Of a stretch of 64,000 nt of DNA, positions 14,760 through 23,352 are shown piece by piece. Source of the DNA: CAVQXR01 sp046330455 (lineage in GTDB: Bacteria; Actinomycetota; Thermoleophilia; Gaiellales; Gaiellaceae); contig JAXLSU010000005.1 in assembly GCA_046330455.1 (NCBI GenBank), forward strand, positions 1 to 64,000, given 5' to 3'. A program made the position numbers and the translations under genes. The notes beneath the pieces are model-generated. The model searched no databases, was not told where the DNA came from, and saw only the letters and a program-made list of their open reading frames with translations. Position 1 is the first letter of the stretch. Each line of letters begins with the position of its first letter.

Positions 14760-15731
14760 GTGACCACCGTTTCCGAGCAGCACGGGCTGTCGACCGAGAC
14801 CCTTCTCGACTTCCTGCGGGAGATGCTCCTGATCCGCCGGTTCGAGGAGAAGGTCGAGGAGCGGTTTCGCGCCGGAGACCTCTCCGGGTTCCTGCACGTC
14901 GCGATCGGCCAGGAGGCGATCGCCGTCGGGGTCTGCCGCGCGCTCGAGGCCGACGACGTGATCGCGTCCACGCACCGGGCGCACGCCCACACGCTCGCGA
15001 AGGGGACCCACCCGAATGCGGTGATGGCGGAGATGTACGGGAAGGTTGAGGGCTGCAGCGGCGGCTACGGCGGCTCGATGCACCTCTACGACGTCGCGAA
15101 GGGGAACCTCGGCGCGAACGCCGTCGTTGGCGGAGGGCTCCCGGCGATCACCGGCGCCGCCCTCTCGTTCAAGCTCCGGGGCGAGCCCCGGGTCGCGGTC
15201 GCGTTCTTCGGCGACGGCGCGACGAACATCGGCACCTTCCACGAGTCGCTGAACCTCGCCCAGCTCTGGCGGGTGCCGGCGCTCTACGTGTGCGAGAACA
15301 ACGGGTACGCGGAATCGACGCCGGCCTGGCAGCAGCTTCCGATCCAGGATCTCGCGAAGCGAGCCGAGGCGTACGGCATGCACTCGCTGACGGTGGACGG
15401 GCAGGACGTCGAGGCGGTCCACCACGCCGCCCACGCTGCGCTTCGACACGTGCGCAGCGGCGCGGGCCCCGTGTTCCTGCTCGCGAACACCTACCGCCTC
15501 ACGGGCCACTACGTGGGCGACCCGCAGGTCTACCGCTCCCGCGACGAGGTGCGCGAGGCGCGCGCGACGCAGGACCCGATCGACAAGCTCCGCGCGAGGC
15601 TCGGCATCTCCGACGACGAGTGGGACGCGCTCGATCGCGGGGTCGTCGAGATCGTCGACGGGTCGGTCGAGTTCGCGCGAAACGGCACCGATCCCCGTCC
15701 CGAGGACGCGCTGCGAAATGTCTACGCCTAG
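14760..15731 (+). CDS. pdhA: 2-oxoacid (pyruvate/acetoin) dehydrogenase E1 component, alpha subunit
   Basis: 323 residues. Thiamine-diphosphate-dependent decarboxylating E1 subunit. The TPP motif G-D-G-A-T-N-I-G-x-F-H-E-S-L-N-L-A near residue 155 runs into C-E-N-N. The substrate-side G-H-Y-V-G-D-P-Q-V-Y-R segment and the opening L-L-I-R-R-F-E-E-K are as in AcoA/PdhA proteins. It forms an alpha2beta2 E1 with the next gene, 9 bp downstream. The set of E1-alpha, E1-beta, E2 and E3 indicates a complete complex. Whether pyruvate, acetoin or a branched-chain oxoacid is the substrate cannot be settled from sequence; the phosphorylation-loop region resembles AcoA/PdhA more than BkdA. Confidence 0.92.
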   Translation: MTTVSEQHGLSTETLLDFLREMLLIRRFEEKVEERFRAGDLSGFLHVAIGQEAIAVGVCRALEADDVIASTHRAHAHTLAKGTHPNAVMAEMYGKVEGCSGGYGGSMHLYDVAKGNLGANAVVGGGLPAITGAALSFKLRGEPRVAVAFFGDGATNIGTFHESLNLAQLWRVPALYVCENNGYAESTPAWQQLPIQDLAKRAEAYGMHSLTVDGQDVEAVHHAAHAALRHVRSGAGPVFLLANTYRLTGHYVGDPQVYRSRDEVREARATQDPIDKLRARLGISDDEWDALDRGVVEIVDGSVEFARNGTDPRPEDALRNVYA

Positions 15732-15740
15732 CGGGGGCCG

Positions 15741-16721
15741 ATGCCTGAGCTGACCTACCGCGAGGCCGTTCGGGACGCGATGGTGCAGGCCATGCGCGCC
15801 GACCCGGACGTCTTCCTGATGGGCGAGGACATCGCCGAGATGGGCGGCTCGATGGGCGTCACCCAGGGGATGCTCGCCGAGTTCGGGCCCGAGCGGGTCC
15901 GGAACACGCCGATCTCCGAGATGGCGATCGTCGGGGCCGGGATCGGCGCCGCGATGCAGGGGATGCGCCCGATCATCGAGATCATGTACCAGGACTTCAC
16001 GACGCTCGCCATGGAGCAGCTCGTGAACCAGGCCGCGAAGCATCGCTACATGTCGGGCGGGCAGCACCGCGTCCCGCTCACGGTGAGGACGCAGGGGGGC
16101 GCCGGCTGGTCGCCGGGCGCGCAGCACGCCCAGCAGCTCGAGGCCTGGTTCGTCCACGTCCCGGGCCTCAAGGTCGTGTTCCCGTCGGTGCCCGAGGACG
16201 CCCGCAACCTGCTCTACGCGTCGATCTACGACGACAACCCTGTCCTCTTCTTCGAGCACCGACTCCTCTACCCGGTGAAGGGTGAGGTCTCCGAGGAGAT
16301 CGAGCCGCTCCCGTTCGGCAGGGCCCGCATCCATCGCGAGGGCGATGACGTCACCGTCGTCGCCACGGGCCGGCTCGTGCACGACGCCCTGGCGGCGGCG
16401 GCCGAGGTCGAGCGGGACGGGATCTCGGTCGAGGTCTTCGATCCGCGCACGCTGCTCCCGTTCGACGAGGACGCCCTCGTCGCGTCGGTGAAGAAGACGA
16501 ACCGGTGCGTGGTCGCCCACGAGGCGATCGTCCGGATGGGGTGGGGCGCCGAGGTCGCGGCCATCGTCGGGGAGCGGGCGTTCGACTGGCTCGACGCACC
16601 GGTCGAGCGCGTCGGTGCGAAGTTCACGCCGCTGCCGTTCGCCCCGGTGATGGAGCAGTACGTCGTTCCGCAGGTCGCCGACGTCGTCGACGCGATCCGG
16701 CGGACGGTGGGGAGGACCTAG
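15741..16721 (+). CDS. pdhB: 2-oxoacid (pyruvate/acetoin) dehydrogenase E1 component, beta subunit
   Basis: 326 residues, normal length. The transketolase-like pyrimidine-binding domain opens L-T-Y-R-E-A-V-R-D-A-M and contains M-G-E-D-I-A. The conserved N-T-P-I-S-E follows, and then the C-terminal transketolase domain with V-F-D-P-R-T-L-L-P-F-D and an H-E-A-I-V-R-M-G-W-G-A-E region. It completes the E1 active site with the alpha subunit. One bp separates it from the E2 gene, so the operon is tightly coupled. Confidence 0.95.
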   Translation: MPELTYREAVRDAMVQAMRADPDVFLMGEDIAEMGGSMGVTQGMLAEFGPERVRNTPISEMAIVGAGIGAAMQGMRPIIEIMYQDFTTLAMEQLVNQAAKHRYMSGGQHRVPLTVRTQGGAGWSPGAQHAQQLEAWFVHVPGLKVVFPSVPEDARNLLYASIYDDNPVLFFEHRLLYPVKGEVSEEIEPLPFGRARIHREGDDVTVVATGRLVHDALAAAAEVERDGISVEVFDPRTLLPFDEDALVASVKKTNRCVVAHEAIVRMGWGAEVAAIVGERAFDWLDAPVERVGAKFTPLPFAPVMEQYVVPQVADVVDAIRRTVGRT

Positions 16722-16722
16722 G

Positions 16723-17970
16723 ATGGCAACGCAGGTGACGATGCCCCGGCTCGGTCAGGGCATGGAGGCCGGGACGATCACCCGGTGGCTGAAGGCCGAG
16801 GGCGACGTCGTCGCGAAGGGCGAGCCGCTGTACGAGGTCGACACGGACAAGGTGACCCAGGAGGTCGAGTCCGACGTCGCGGGCACGCTGCTTTCGATCG
16901 TCGCGCCCGAGGGTGCGGAGATCGCGGTCGGCCGACCGATCTGCGTGATCGGCGAGCCCGGCGAGGAGGTCGCGCCGCCCCCTACTCCCGAGCCTGCCCC
17001 AGCGGAGCAGGCGGCCGTCTCGCCTGTCGCCGACGCGCCTGTTGCCGCAGCGTCTGTCGCCGTCGCACCGCCGGCGCCCGAGCCGGCAGTCGCGGCTCCC
17101 GCAGTCGAGGCCGACGGTGGAAGGCTCAAGGCCTCCCCGCTCGCCCGCAGGATCGCCCGCGAGCGCGGGGTCGACCTCGCCGCCGTCGAGGGAACCGGCC
17201 CTGAGGGGCGCGTCGTCGCCGAGGACGTCGAGCGGGCGGGAGCAACCGCCACCGTGCCCGCGGCTGCGCCGGCTCTCGCGCCGCAGCCGGAGGCCGAGGT
17301 CGTGAAGCTCACCTCGGTCCGCAAGCTGATCGCGAAGCGACTCTCCGAGGCCTGGACGGCTCCGCACTTCTCGATCGCGGCCTCGGCCGACATGCGGCGG
17401 GTGATCGAGCTGCGGGAGCGGCTCGTGGCACAGGTGGCCGACGGGGGGATACGCCCCACGTACTCGGACGTGCTCACGAAGCTCTGCGCGCTCGCGCTGA
17501 TCCGCCACCCCGACGCCAACGCCCATTTCGCACAGACGGAGGTGCGCCGGTTCCGCACCGCCAACATCGGGATCGCGGTGGCGATCCCGAACGGGCTCGT
17601 CGTACCGGTGATCCGCGGCTGCGAGGCGCTCACGATCCCCGAGCTCGCAGCGGCCCGCGCCGAGCTCGTGGCCCGCACGAGAGCGAACAAGCTCGCCCCG
17701 GCCGACATGGACGGCGGAACCTTCACGATCTCGAATCTCGGCATGTACGGCGTCGAGCGGTTCACGGCCGTGCTGAACCCGCCCCAGGTGGCGATTCTCG
17801 CCGTGGGCGCGATCGAGGAGCGGGCGGTGCCCGAGGACGGCCAGATCGTGATCCGGCCGAGGATGGATCTCTCCCTCTCCTGCGACCACCGTGCGCTCGA
17901 CGGAGCGACGGCAGCCGAGTTCCTGCGCACGCTCCGGACGCTGATCGAGGAGCCCGGGCTCGCGCTCTGA
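16723..17970 (+). CDS. pdhC: 2-oxoacid dehydrogenase E2 (dihydrolipoamide acyltransferase)
   Basis: 415 residues with the classic modular layout. A single lipoyl domain (1-78) carries the lipoyl lysine in E-V-D-T-D-K-V (about residue 43). An Ala/Pro-rich linker (85-130) precedes the peripheral-subunit-binding domain (133-170, S-P-L-A-R-R-I-A-R-E). The catalytic acyltransferase domain ends in D-H-R-A-L-D-G-A, where the second His and Asp are the catalytic pair. It transfers the acyl group from E1 to CoA and forms the core of the complex. Co-transcribed with both E1 genes. Confidence 0.95.
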   Translation: MATQVTMPRLGQGMEAGTITRWLKAEGDVVAKGEPLYEVDTDKVTQEVESDVAGTLLSIVAPEGAEIAVGRPICVIGEPGEEVAPPPTPEPAPAEQAAVSPVADAPVAAASVAVAPPAPEPAVAAPAVEADGGRLKASPLARRIARERGVDLAAVEGTGPEGRVVAEDVERAGATATVPAAAPALAPQPEAEVVKLTSVRKLIAKRLSEAWTAPHFSIAASADMRRVIELRERLVAQVADGGIRPTYSDVLTKLCALALIRHPDANAHFAQTEVRRFRTANIGIAVAIPNGLVVPVIRGCEALTIPELAAARAELVARTRANKLAPADMDGGTFTISNLGMYGVERFTAVLNPPQVAILAVGAIEERAVPEDGQIVIRPRMDLSLSCDHRALDGATAAEFLRTLRTLIEEPGLAL

Positions 17971-18014
17971 GCCGACGGGAGAGCCGCCTGCCCGGCCGGC
18001 CGCGTCGCGCGCGG

Positions 18015-18020
18015 TACGAT
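18015..18020 (+). promoter_or_regulatory. -10 hexamer TACGAT for lpdA
   Basis: TACGAT in the 86-bp gap before lpdA predicts a start near 18028 and a ~29-nt leader containing GAGGAG. E3 could therefore be expressed independently of E1/E2, as expected for a subunit shared among complexes. Confidence 0.45.
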
Positions 18021-18056
18021 CGGCAGGAACGACAACCGCGACCGAGGAGACCCTGC

Positions 18057-19451
18057 ATGGAGTGCGACGTCGCCGTTCTCGGCGGCGGGCCGGGCGGCTA
18101 CAGCGCCGCGATCCGGGCCGCTCAGCTAGGCGCGAGGACCGTCTGCATCGAGAAGGAGCCGACGCTCGGAGGCACCTGCCTGAACGTCGGCTGCATCCCG
18201 ACGAAGGCCTGGGTGCAGACGGCGTTCGCGCTCCGGGAGGCCGAGGAGTCGTTTCCGAAGTTCGGCGTTCGCGTGGGCTCCGCACAGCTCGACTTCGAGG
18301 CCGCGAACGCGTGGAAGGCCGCGGTCGTCAAGCAGATGACCGACGGCGTCGCGGGCCTGTTCAAGGGCAACGGCGTCGAGTGGGTGAAGGGCCGCGGTCG
18401 GTTCGCCGACGCCTCGACGATCGAGGTCGAGGGCGGCGAGAGCGTCCGCTTCCGTCACGCGATCGTCGCCACCGGCGCCTCGCCCATGAAGCCGCCGATC
18501 CCCGGCCTCGACTCGCCGCGATGCGTCGACTCCACCGGCCTCCTCGCGCAGGCCGAGGTCCCGAAGCGCCTCGTCGTGCTCGGCGGCGGCATCATCGGCT
18601 GTGAGTTCGCCTCGATCTTCTCGCGCTTCGGCTCCGAGGTCACGATCATCGAGATGCTGCCTCGCCTGATCCCGCAGGAGGATGCGGATGCGGCGAACGA
18701 GCTCCGCAAGCAGCTCACCCGGCGCGGGATCGCGGTCAACCTCGAGGCGCGCTGCGACCGCGTCGAGGAGAAGAAGTCCGGCCTCCGCGTGAGCTTCAAC
18801 GGCGACCAGGTCGTGGACTGCGACCTGATGCTCGTCGCCACCGGACGTGCCCCCATCGTCGACGGGCTCGGCCTCGAGGCGATCGGGATCGAGCACGACC
18901 GCAGGACGGGGATCCGGGCCGACGACCACCGGCGTACGACCGTCCCGAACGTGTTTGCCGTCGGTGACGTGGCCGGCTACTGGCAGCTCGCGCACACGGC
19001 GTTCCGGGAGGGCGAGGTGGCCGCCGAGAACGCCTGCGGGCACGACGCGGTCGTCGACAACCGCGCGATCCCTCGCCCGATCTACACCGATCCCGAGATC
19101 GCCGGCGTCGGCCTGACCGAGGCCGAGGCTCGCGAGCAGTACGGCGACGCCGTGGCCGTGGGTCGCTTCCCCTTCGCCGCGAACGCGCGCGCGGCGATGC
19201 AGAACGAGGCGGCGGGCTGGGTGAAGTCGATCCACGAGACGAGGTACGGAGAGCTGCTCGGCATGGTCATGGTGGGACCGCACGTGACGGATCTGATCGA
19301 GGCTGCCGTCGTCGCGATCGACGCCGAGGCGACGGTGGAGACGGTTGCCGACGGCATGGCCCCCCACCCGACGCTCTCCGAGGCGATCAAGGAGGCGGGC
19401 CTCGTCGCGCTCGGTCGCGCGATCCACGTGTTGAACCGCAAGCGCGGCTGA
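18057..19451 (+). CDS. lpdA: Dihydrolipoyl dehydrogenase (E3)
   Basis: 464 residues. FAD-dependent oxidoreductase that reoxidises lipoyl groups with NAD+. The N-terminal FAD motif G-G-G-P-G-G-Y-S-A-A, the redox disulfide G-G-T-C-L-N-V-G-C-I-P-T-K (Cys42/Cys47), the NAD motif L-G-G-G-I-I-G-C-E-F-A and the C-terminal dimer-interface H-P-T-L-S-E are all present. A GAGGAG Shine-Dalgarno precedes the ATG. Follows the E1/E2 genes with its own probable promoter. Confidence 0.97.
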   Translation: MECDVAVLGGGPGGYSAAIRAAQLGARTVCIEKEPTLGGTCLNVGCIPTKAWVQTAFALREAEESFPKFGVRVGSAQLDFEAANAWKAAVVKQMTDGVAGLFKGNGVEWVKGRGRFADASTIEVEGGESVRFRHAIVATGASPMKPPIPGLDSPRCVDSTGLLAQAEVPKRLVVLGGGIIGCEFASIFSRFGSEVTIIEMLPRLIPQEDADAANELRKQLTRRGIAVNLEARCDRVEEKKSGLRVSFNGDQVVDCDLMLVATGRAPIVDGLGLEAIGIEHDRRTGIRADDHRRTTVPNVFAVGDVAGYWQLAHTAFREGEVAAENACGHDAVVDNRAIPRPIYTDPEIAGVGLTEAEAREQYGDAVAVGRFPFAANARAAMQNEAAGWVKSIHETRYGELLGMVMVGPHVTDLIEAAVVAIDAEATVETVADGMAPHPTLSEAIKEAGLVALGRAIHVLNRKRG

Positions 19452-19484
19452 GCGCCGCATAGACTTCCGGGGAGGGCCGGGACG

Positions 19485-19685
19485 ATGAGGCTGAACACGC
19501 GGGAAGCGATCATCGGCATCATCACGTACCGCGTCCTCCGGTACTACATCAAACGACGCGTCTTCGGAAAAGGGGGCCTCATGGCGAGCAAGAAGAAGAT
19601 CGGGTTCATTGCGGCGATCGGCGCCGCCGTCGCCGGGCTGATGTTCTGGCGCAAGAAGAAGTCCTCGCAGCCCAGCGAGTTCTAG
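19485..19685 (+). CDS. Small predicted membrane protein
   Basis: 66 residues from the ATG at 19485, preceded by GGAGGG about 7 nt upstream. Basic throughout, with one hydrophobic segment (I-G-F-I-A-A-I-G-A-A-V-A-G-L-M-F-W, about 39-55) flanked by K-K-K and R-K-K-K, as in a one-pass membrane peptide. An internal ATG at 19581, preceded by an AAGGGGG purine run, would give a 34-residue version that is just this segment. Family not recognised. It lies between lpdA and lemA with no clear functional link. Confidence 0.55.
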   Translation: MRLNTREAIIGIITYRVLRYYIKRRVFGKGGLMASKKKIGFIAAIGAAVAGLMFWRKKKSSQPSEF

Positions 19686-19790
19686 ACCGTATGCGGCGGA
19701 CGGCGCGCCGGCGAGTGACGGCGCGCCGGCCCGCTCGGCGCACGATCGACCCATCGCCGGCGGGAGCCCGGCGCGATCCGGCATTCCCGC

Positions 19791-19796
19791 TACTGT
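19791..19796 (+). promoter_or_regulatory. -10 hexamer TACTGT for lemA
   Basis: TACTGT ends exactly 7 nt before the lemA ATG; leaderless configuration. Confidence 0.55.
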
Positions 19797-19803
19797 CCCC
19801 GGC

Positions 19804-20355
19804 ATGACAGCCGGGATCGTCGTCGCTGCCGTCGTCGTTGCGCTCGTCCTCGTCGTCGTCCTCCTCTACAACCGGCTCGTCCGGCTCCGGAACCGGACCG
19901 AGAACGCCTGGGCCCAGGTCGACGTGCAGCTCCGGCGCCGCTACGACCTCGTCCCGAACCTCGTCGAGACCGTGAAGGGGTACGCGGCGCACGAGCGGGA
20001 GACCTTCGAGGCGGTCACGGCAGCCCGCGCCGCAGCCCAGCAGGCGAGCACCGTCGAGGAGCAGGGGAAGGCCGAGAACCTGCTGACCGCGGCGCTCGGG
20101 AGGCTGTTCGCCCTCGCGGAGGCCTACCCGCAGCTGCGGGCGACCGAGAACTTCCAGGCCCTCCAGGCCCAGCTCACCGAGATCGAGCAGGCGATCGCGG
20201 TCTCGCGCCAGGTCTACAACGACACCGTGCTCACCTACGACACCGCGCTCGAGACGGTCCCGACGAACCTCGTCGCAAGCGCGTTCCGGTTCGAGGAGCG
20301 GGCGTACTTCGAGCTCGAGGAGCCGGCCCGCCAGCCGGTGCAGGTGCAGTTCTGA
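19804..20355 (+). CDS. lemA: LemA family protein
   Basis: 183 residues. An N-terminal membrane anchor (about 5-25, V/L/A-rich) is followed by the LemA helical domain. Its signatures are N-R-L-V-R-L-R-N, N-A-W-A-Q-V-D-V-Q-L-R-R-R-Y-D-L-V-P-N-L-V-E-T-V-K and A-E-A-Y-P-Q-L-R-A, the latter two near residues 38 and 115. LemA proteins face outward from the membrane; their biochemical role is unclear. Immediately upstream of a DUF2207 membrane protein (1-bp gap), a recurrent pairing in bacteria. Confidence 0.92.
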   Translation: MTAGIVVAAVVVALVLVVVLLYNRLVRLRNRTENAWAQVDVQLRRRYDLVPNLVETVKGYAAHERETFEAVTAARAAAQQASTVEEQGKAENLLTAALGRLFALAEAYPQLRATENFQALQAQLTEIEQAIAVSRQVYNDTVLTYDTALETVPTNLVASAFRFEERAYFELEEPARQPVQVQF

Positions 20356-20356
20356 G

Positions 20357-22237
20357 ATGAGAGCGCTCGCCGCGGCCTTCGCGGCGCTCTCGCTGCTGCT
20401 CGTCGCTGCCGGGCAGGCGTCCGCGAAGTCGTTCGCGCTCCCGGGCGCCGACGTCTCCGTCCAGATCGAGCCCGACGGCTCGCTGCGGGTCGAGGAGCAC
20501 ATCACCTTCGCGTTCTCCGGCGACTTCTCCGGCGCGTTCCGCGAGATCCCGCTCCGGGGCGGCGAGACGATCTCGGACGTCGGCGTCTCCGAGGGGGGCC
20601 ACGCCTACGCGCCGGGCGCCTCGGCCGAGCTCGGCTCCGCCGGTGCTCCCGGCACGTTCGGGACGGCGACGACGGACGAGGGGCTGCGGATCGTCTGGCA
20701 CTACTCCGCCTCCTTCGAGGAGCGGACGTTCACGGTCTCGTACCGCCTTGCCGGGCTCGCCGTCGCCTACGACGACGTGGTCGACGTCGACTTCCAGGTC
20801 TGGGGGGACGAGTGGGAGGTGCCGCTCGCGGCGCTCACGGCGTCGATGGCGCTCCCGGGGGAGGCGACCGGGGATGCCTACCGTGTCTACGGGCATCCGG
20901 CCTGGGTGTCGGGCGACGTGACGCGCGCTCCGACCGGGGCGAGCCTGCGCGCGTTCGACGTCCCGGCGGGCCAGTACGTCGAGCTTCGCGTCGTCTTCCC
21001 GCGCGGGCTGCTCTCGTCGACCGCGGGGGCGAGGGTCGTCGCCGGGGACGGCCTGGCGGAGATCGTCGCGGAGGAGCAGGCCGATGCGGCCGCCTACTCG
21101 GACGACCGCGCCCGGATCGACTCCGCCCTCGACCACATCGGCCGGACCGCCCTCTACCTCGTGCTGCTCGCCCTCGGGCCGGCGCTCGCCGTGCTCGCCG
21201 TGACCTGGACGAGCTTCGGCCGGGAGCGTCGTACGGGTTACGACCGGGAGTACGAGCAGGAGCCTCCGTCAGACCTCGCGCCGGCGCTCGTCCCGGCGCT
21301 GCTCTCGCAGGGCCGTGAGGCCGGGTCGAACGAGTTCACGGCGACGCTGTTCGACCTGATCCGGCGGGGTGTCTACGTTGCCGGCCCGGTGACGACGGAG
21401 CGGAGCGTGTGGGGCGGCCTGCGCCACGAGGAGATCGCCGACCTCGAGCTCGCGATCGGGGAGGCTCCGGCCGAGCCGGAACCGTGGGAGCGGCCGGTGA
21501 TCGCCGTTGTCAACGAGGTGCTCGGACAGGGCGGCGAGCGCCTGTCGCGGTTCCGCGAGCGGATCGAGGCCGACCGGGCCGGGCAGGCGCCCCGGTTCAC
21601 GTCGTTCAAGAAGGCCGTCGCGTCGGCCGGCAAGCGTCAGCGCTGGTTCGTCGAGAGCGGCCGGCGCGTGCTCGCGGCCGGCATCGTCGCGTTCGGCGTC
21701 TCCGGCGGAACGCTGCTTGCGATCGGCGTCCACGGGTTCCGTCCCACGGTTCCCCGCTGGGGCGACATCGTGCTGATCGCCGTCGGATCGTGCCTGATCG
21801 TCTCCGCGGTCGTGCTCCTCGTCGCGCTCGGCCGGGTGAGCCTCTGGCGTCGCCGGACGCCCGGTGCCCAGCTCGAGGCGGAGCGCTGGGAGGCCTTCCG
21901 CCGCTATCTCGTCGACTTCCCCCGCCTCGACCTCGCTCCGCCCTCGACCCTCGAGCTCTGGGAGCGCTACCTCGTCTACGGGATCGCGTTCGGGATCGCC
22001 GAGCGCGTCCTCCAGGGCGCGAACCTCCTGATGCCCGAGGAGCTCCACGACGCGAGCTCGATCTACTGGATCAGCCCGGGCGGCGATCTCGGGTCGGGCC
22101 CGTCGGCGCTCGGCATCTCGGACCTCTCGGCCGGCTTCGGCTCGGCCCTCGCGCCGCCGTCGAGCTCGGGTGGGGGCGGTGGCTTCTCCGGTGGCGGGGG
22201 TGGCGGCGGAGGCGGCGGCGGGGGAGGCGCCTGGTGA
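20357..22237 (+). CDS. DUF2207 family membrane protein
   Basis: 626 residues. A signal peptide (1-24, ending A-S-A) leads into an extracytoplasmic beta-rich DUF2207 domain (25 to about 240, with D-G-S-L-R-V-E-E-H-I-T-F-x-F). A membrane segment lies near 260-280, a soluble region from 285 to 430, and a pair of membrane helices around 437-492. The C-terminus ends in a long glycine-rich tail after a Ser/Pro stretch, a hallmark of this family. Function unknown; the pairing with LemA suggests a joint envelope role. It starts 1 bp after the lemA stop. Confidence 0.88.
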   Translation: MRALAAAFAALSLLLVAAGQASAKSFALPGADVSVQIEPDGSLRVEEHITFAFSGDFSGAFREIPLRGGETISDVGVSEGGHAYAPGASAELGSAGAPGTFGTATTDEGLRIVWHYSASFEERTFTVSYRLAGLAVAYDDVVDVDFQVWGDEWEVPLAALTASMALPGEATGDAYRVYGHPAWVSGDVTRAPTGASLRAFDVPAGQYVELRVVFPRGLLSSTAGARVVAGDGLAEIVAEEQADAAAYSDDRARIDSALDHIGRTALYLVLLALGPALAVLAVTWTSFGRERRTGYDREYEQEPPSDLAPALVPALLSQGREAGSNEFTATLFDLIRRGVYVAGPVTTERSVWGGLRHEEIADLELAIGEAPAEPEPWERPVIAVVNEVLGQGGERLSRFRERIEADRAGQAPRFTSFKKAVASAGKRQRWFVESGRRVLAAGIVAFGVSGGTLLAIGVHGFRPTVPRWGDIVLIAVGSCLIVSAVVLLVALGRVSLWRRRTPGAQLEAERWEAFRRYLVDFPRLDLAPPSTLELWERYLVYGIAFGIAERVLQGANLLMPEELHDASSIYWISPGGDLGSGPSALGISDLSAGFGSALAPPSSSGGGGGFSGGGGGGGGGGGGGAW

Positions 22238-22742
22238 GCCGTCCCGGTTCCGGGCCCCTCGGGGTGCGACCCCGGGCTGCGGCGCCGCCCGCATCGCCGT
22301 GCTGCACCGGTAGCCGCGTCGTCCGAGTCGCGTCGCACCCGCGGCCGCGTCGCAACCCGTCGCGGATCGCCGCCGGCCGGTCGCGCGGCCGGTCACGACC
22401 CGTCGCGGCCCGTCGCGGATCCTCGCCGGCCGGTCGCGACGAATCGCGGATCGCCGTCAGCCGGTCGCCAGATCGCGCGGTGTGGACCTACCCCGGTGGG
22501 GTGCGGCGTTCCGGGGCCGCGAGCCGGTGCCCGCGGGTGCCTACTACAGCGCTAGCAGGATGCTCGCGAGCGTGAACGCGAGCAGGGACGCCAGGCATGC
22601 CGCCGTACACAGGATGAGGGGGCTGGCTCTTCTCGTCTTCGGTCCTCCTCTCGCGTGGGTGGGCTTTCGGCCCCGATCCGGGCCGTCGTACCCATGCTGC
22701 CTGTCGCTCGTGAAGGCCGTGTAGCAGCTTCGTGAAGGCTCC
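22238..22742. other. Intergenic region with degenerate GC-rich repeats
   Basis: 505 bp without a convincing gene. It holds three ~28-bp related copies of a CGTCGCGGATCG-type unit (22358-22469) and, at its right end, CGTGAAG repeats before the nuclease start. A minus-strand open stretch ending near 22544 would encode a hydrophobic peptide, but it lacks a usable start codon. Confidence 0.5.
22358..22469 (+). repeat. Three degenerate ~28-bp direct repeats
   Basis: Copies at 22358-22385, 22411-22438 and 22442-22469 share the pattern CGCGGATC-CGCC-GCCGGTCGC. Spacing is unequal (53 and 31 bp), so this is not a regular tandem array. Confidence 0.5.
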
Positions 22743-22749
22743 GTGAAGA
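22709..22749 (+). promoter_or_regulatory. CGTGAAG direct repeats at 11-bp phase (possible operator)
   Basis: CGTGAAGG at 22709 and 22731 and CGTGAAGA at 22742 have offsets of 22 and 11 bp. Direct repeats at 11-bp pitch with a GTGAA core resemble binding sites of OmpR/PhoB-type regulators. The last copy contains the GTG start of the nuclease gene. Confidence 0.3.
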
Positions 22750-23330
22750 GAGACGGGCAGACCCGCTGGAGCCGGAGGAACGGACCCCGCCCGCACCCCG
22801 CGCGCGCCGGTCTGCTCCTCCTCTTCCTGCTCGTGCTTTCCGGGTGTGCGCAGGACGCCGGGCCGGGTGAGGCACCCGGCAACGCCTCCGGCCGGGCCGG
22901 CAGCGGTGTGGTCGCCCGCGTCGGCGACGGTGACACGATCGAGTTGGAGGGGGACGACCGTGTCCGGCTGGTGCAGATCGACGCGCCCGAGCTCGGCGAG
23001 GGTGAGTGCTACGCGGAGCGCGCCCTCCGGGAGCTCGAGACCCTGACCCCGGCCGGCTCGCACGTGGAGCTCGAGGCCGATCCCGAGCTCGACGACGTCG
23101 ACCGCTACGGCCGGCTGCTCCGGTACGTGATCGCTGACGGGGCGAAGGTGAACGTCGAGCTCGTGCGTCGCGGTGCGGCCGCTCCCTACTTCCACGACGG
23201 CGTTCGGGGCCGGTACGCCGACGACCTGCTCGCGGCCGTCGTCGAGGCCCGGGCCGCGCGCCGGGGCATGTGGGGTGCCTGCGCGGTGGACTGGGAGCCC
23301 GACCGCCAGGTCGACACGCTCGACCGGTGA
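22743..23330 (+). CDS. Staphylococcal-nuclease-like (thermonuclease) lipoprotein
   Basis: 195 residues. A lipoprotein signal (basic start, L-L-L-L-F-L-L-V, lipobox L-S-G-C near residue 38) precedes an SNase domain of about 120 residues. Catalytic-site counterparts are visible: R-V-R-L-V-Q-I-D-A-P-E (Arg and Asp of the first active-site strand), a Glu in E-L-G-E-G-E-C-Y, and D-R-Y-G-R-L-L-R-Y (the second Arg). It would degrade extracellular DNA/RNA at the cell surface, for instance for nutrients. The GTG start follows GAAGG. Direct repeats overlapping the start hint at two-component regulation. Confidence 0.88.
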   Translation: MKRDGQTRWSRRNGPRPHPARAGLLLLFLLVLSGCAQDAGPGEAPGNASGRAGSGVVARVGDGDTIELEGDDRVRLVQIDAPELGEGECYAERALRELETLTPAGSHVELEADPELDDVDRYGRLLRYVIADGAKVNVELVRRGAAAPYFHDGVRGRYADDLLAAVVEARAARRGMWGACAVDWEPDRQVDTLDR

Positions 23331-23352
23331 CCGCGGCGCGGGCCCGGCGGCT

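Noticed and set aside
22544..22675. Minus-strand hydrophobic peptide (L-I-L-C-T-A-A-C-L-A-S-L-L) with GAGAGGAGG upstream
   Set aside because: There is no ATG, GTG or TTG in frame after the Shine-Dalgarno-like sequence, so it cannot be called a gene. Worth a look only if transcripts are found.
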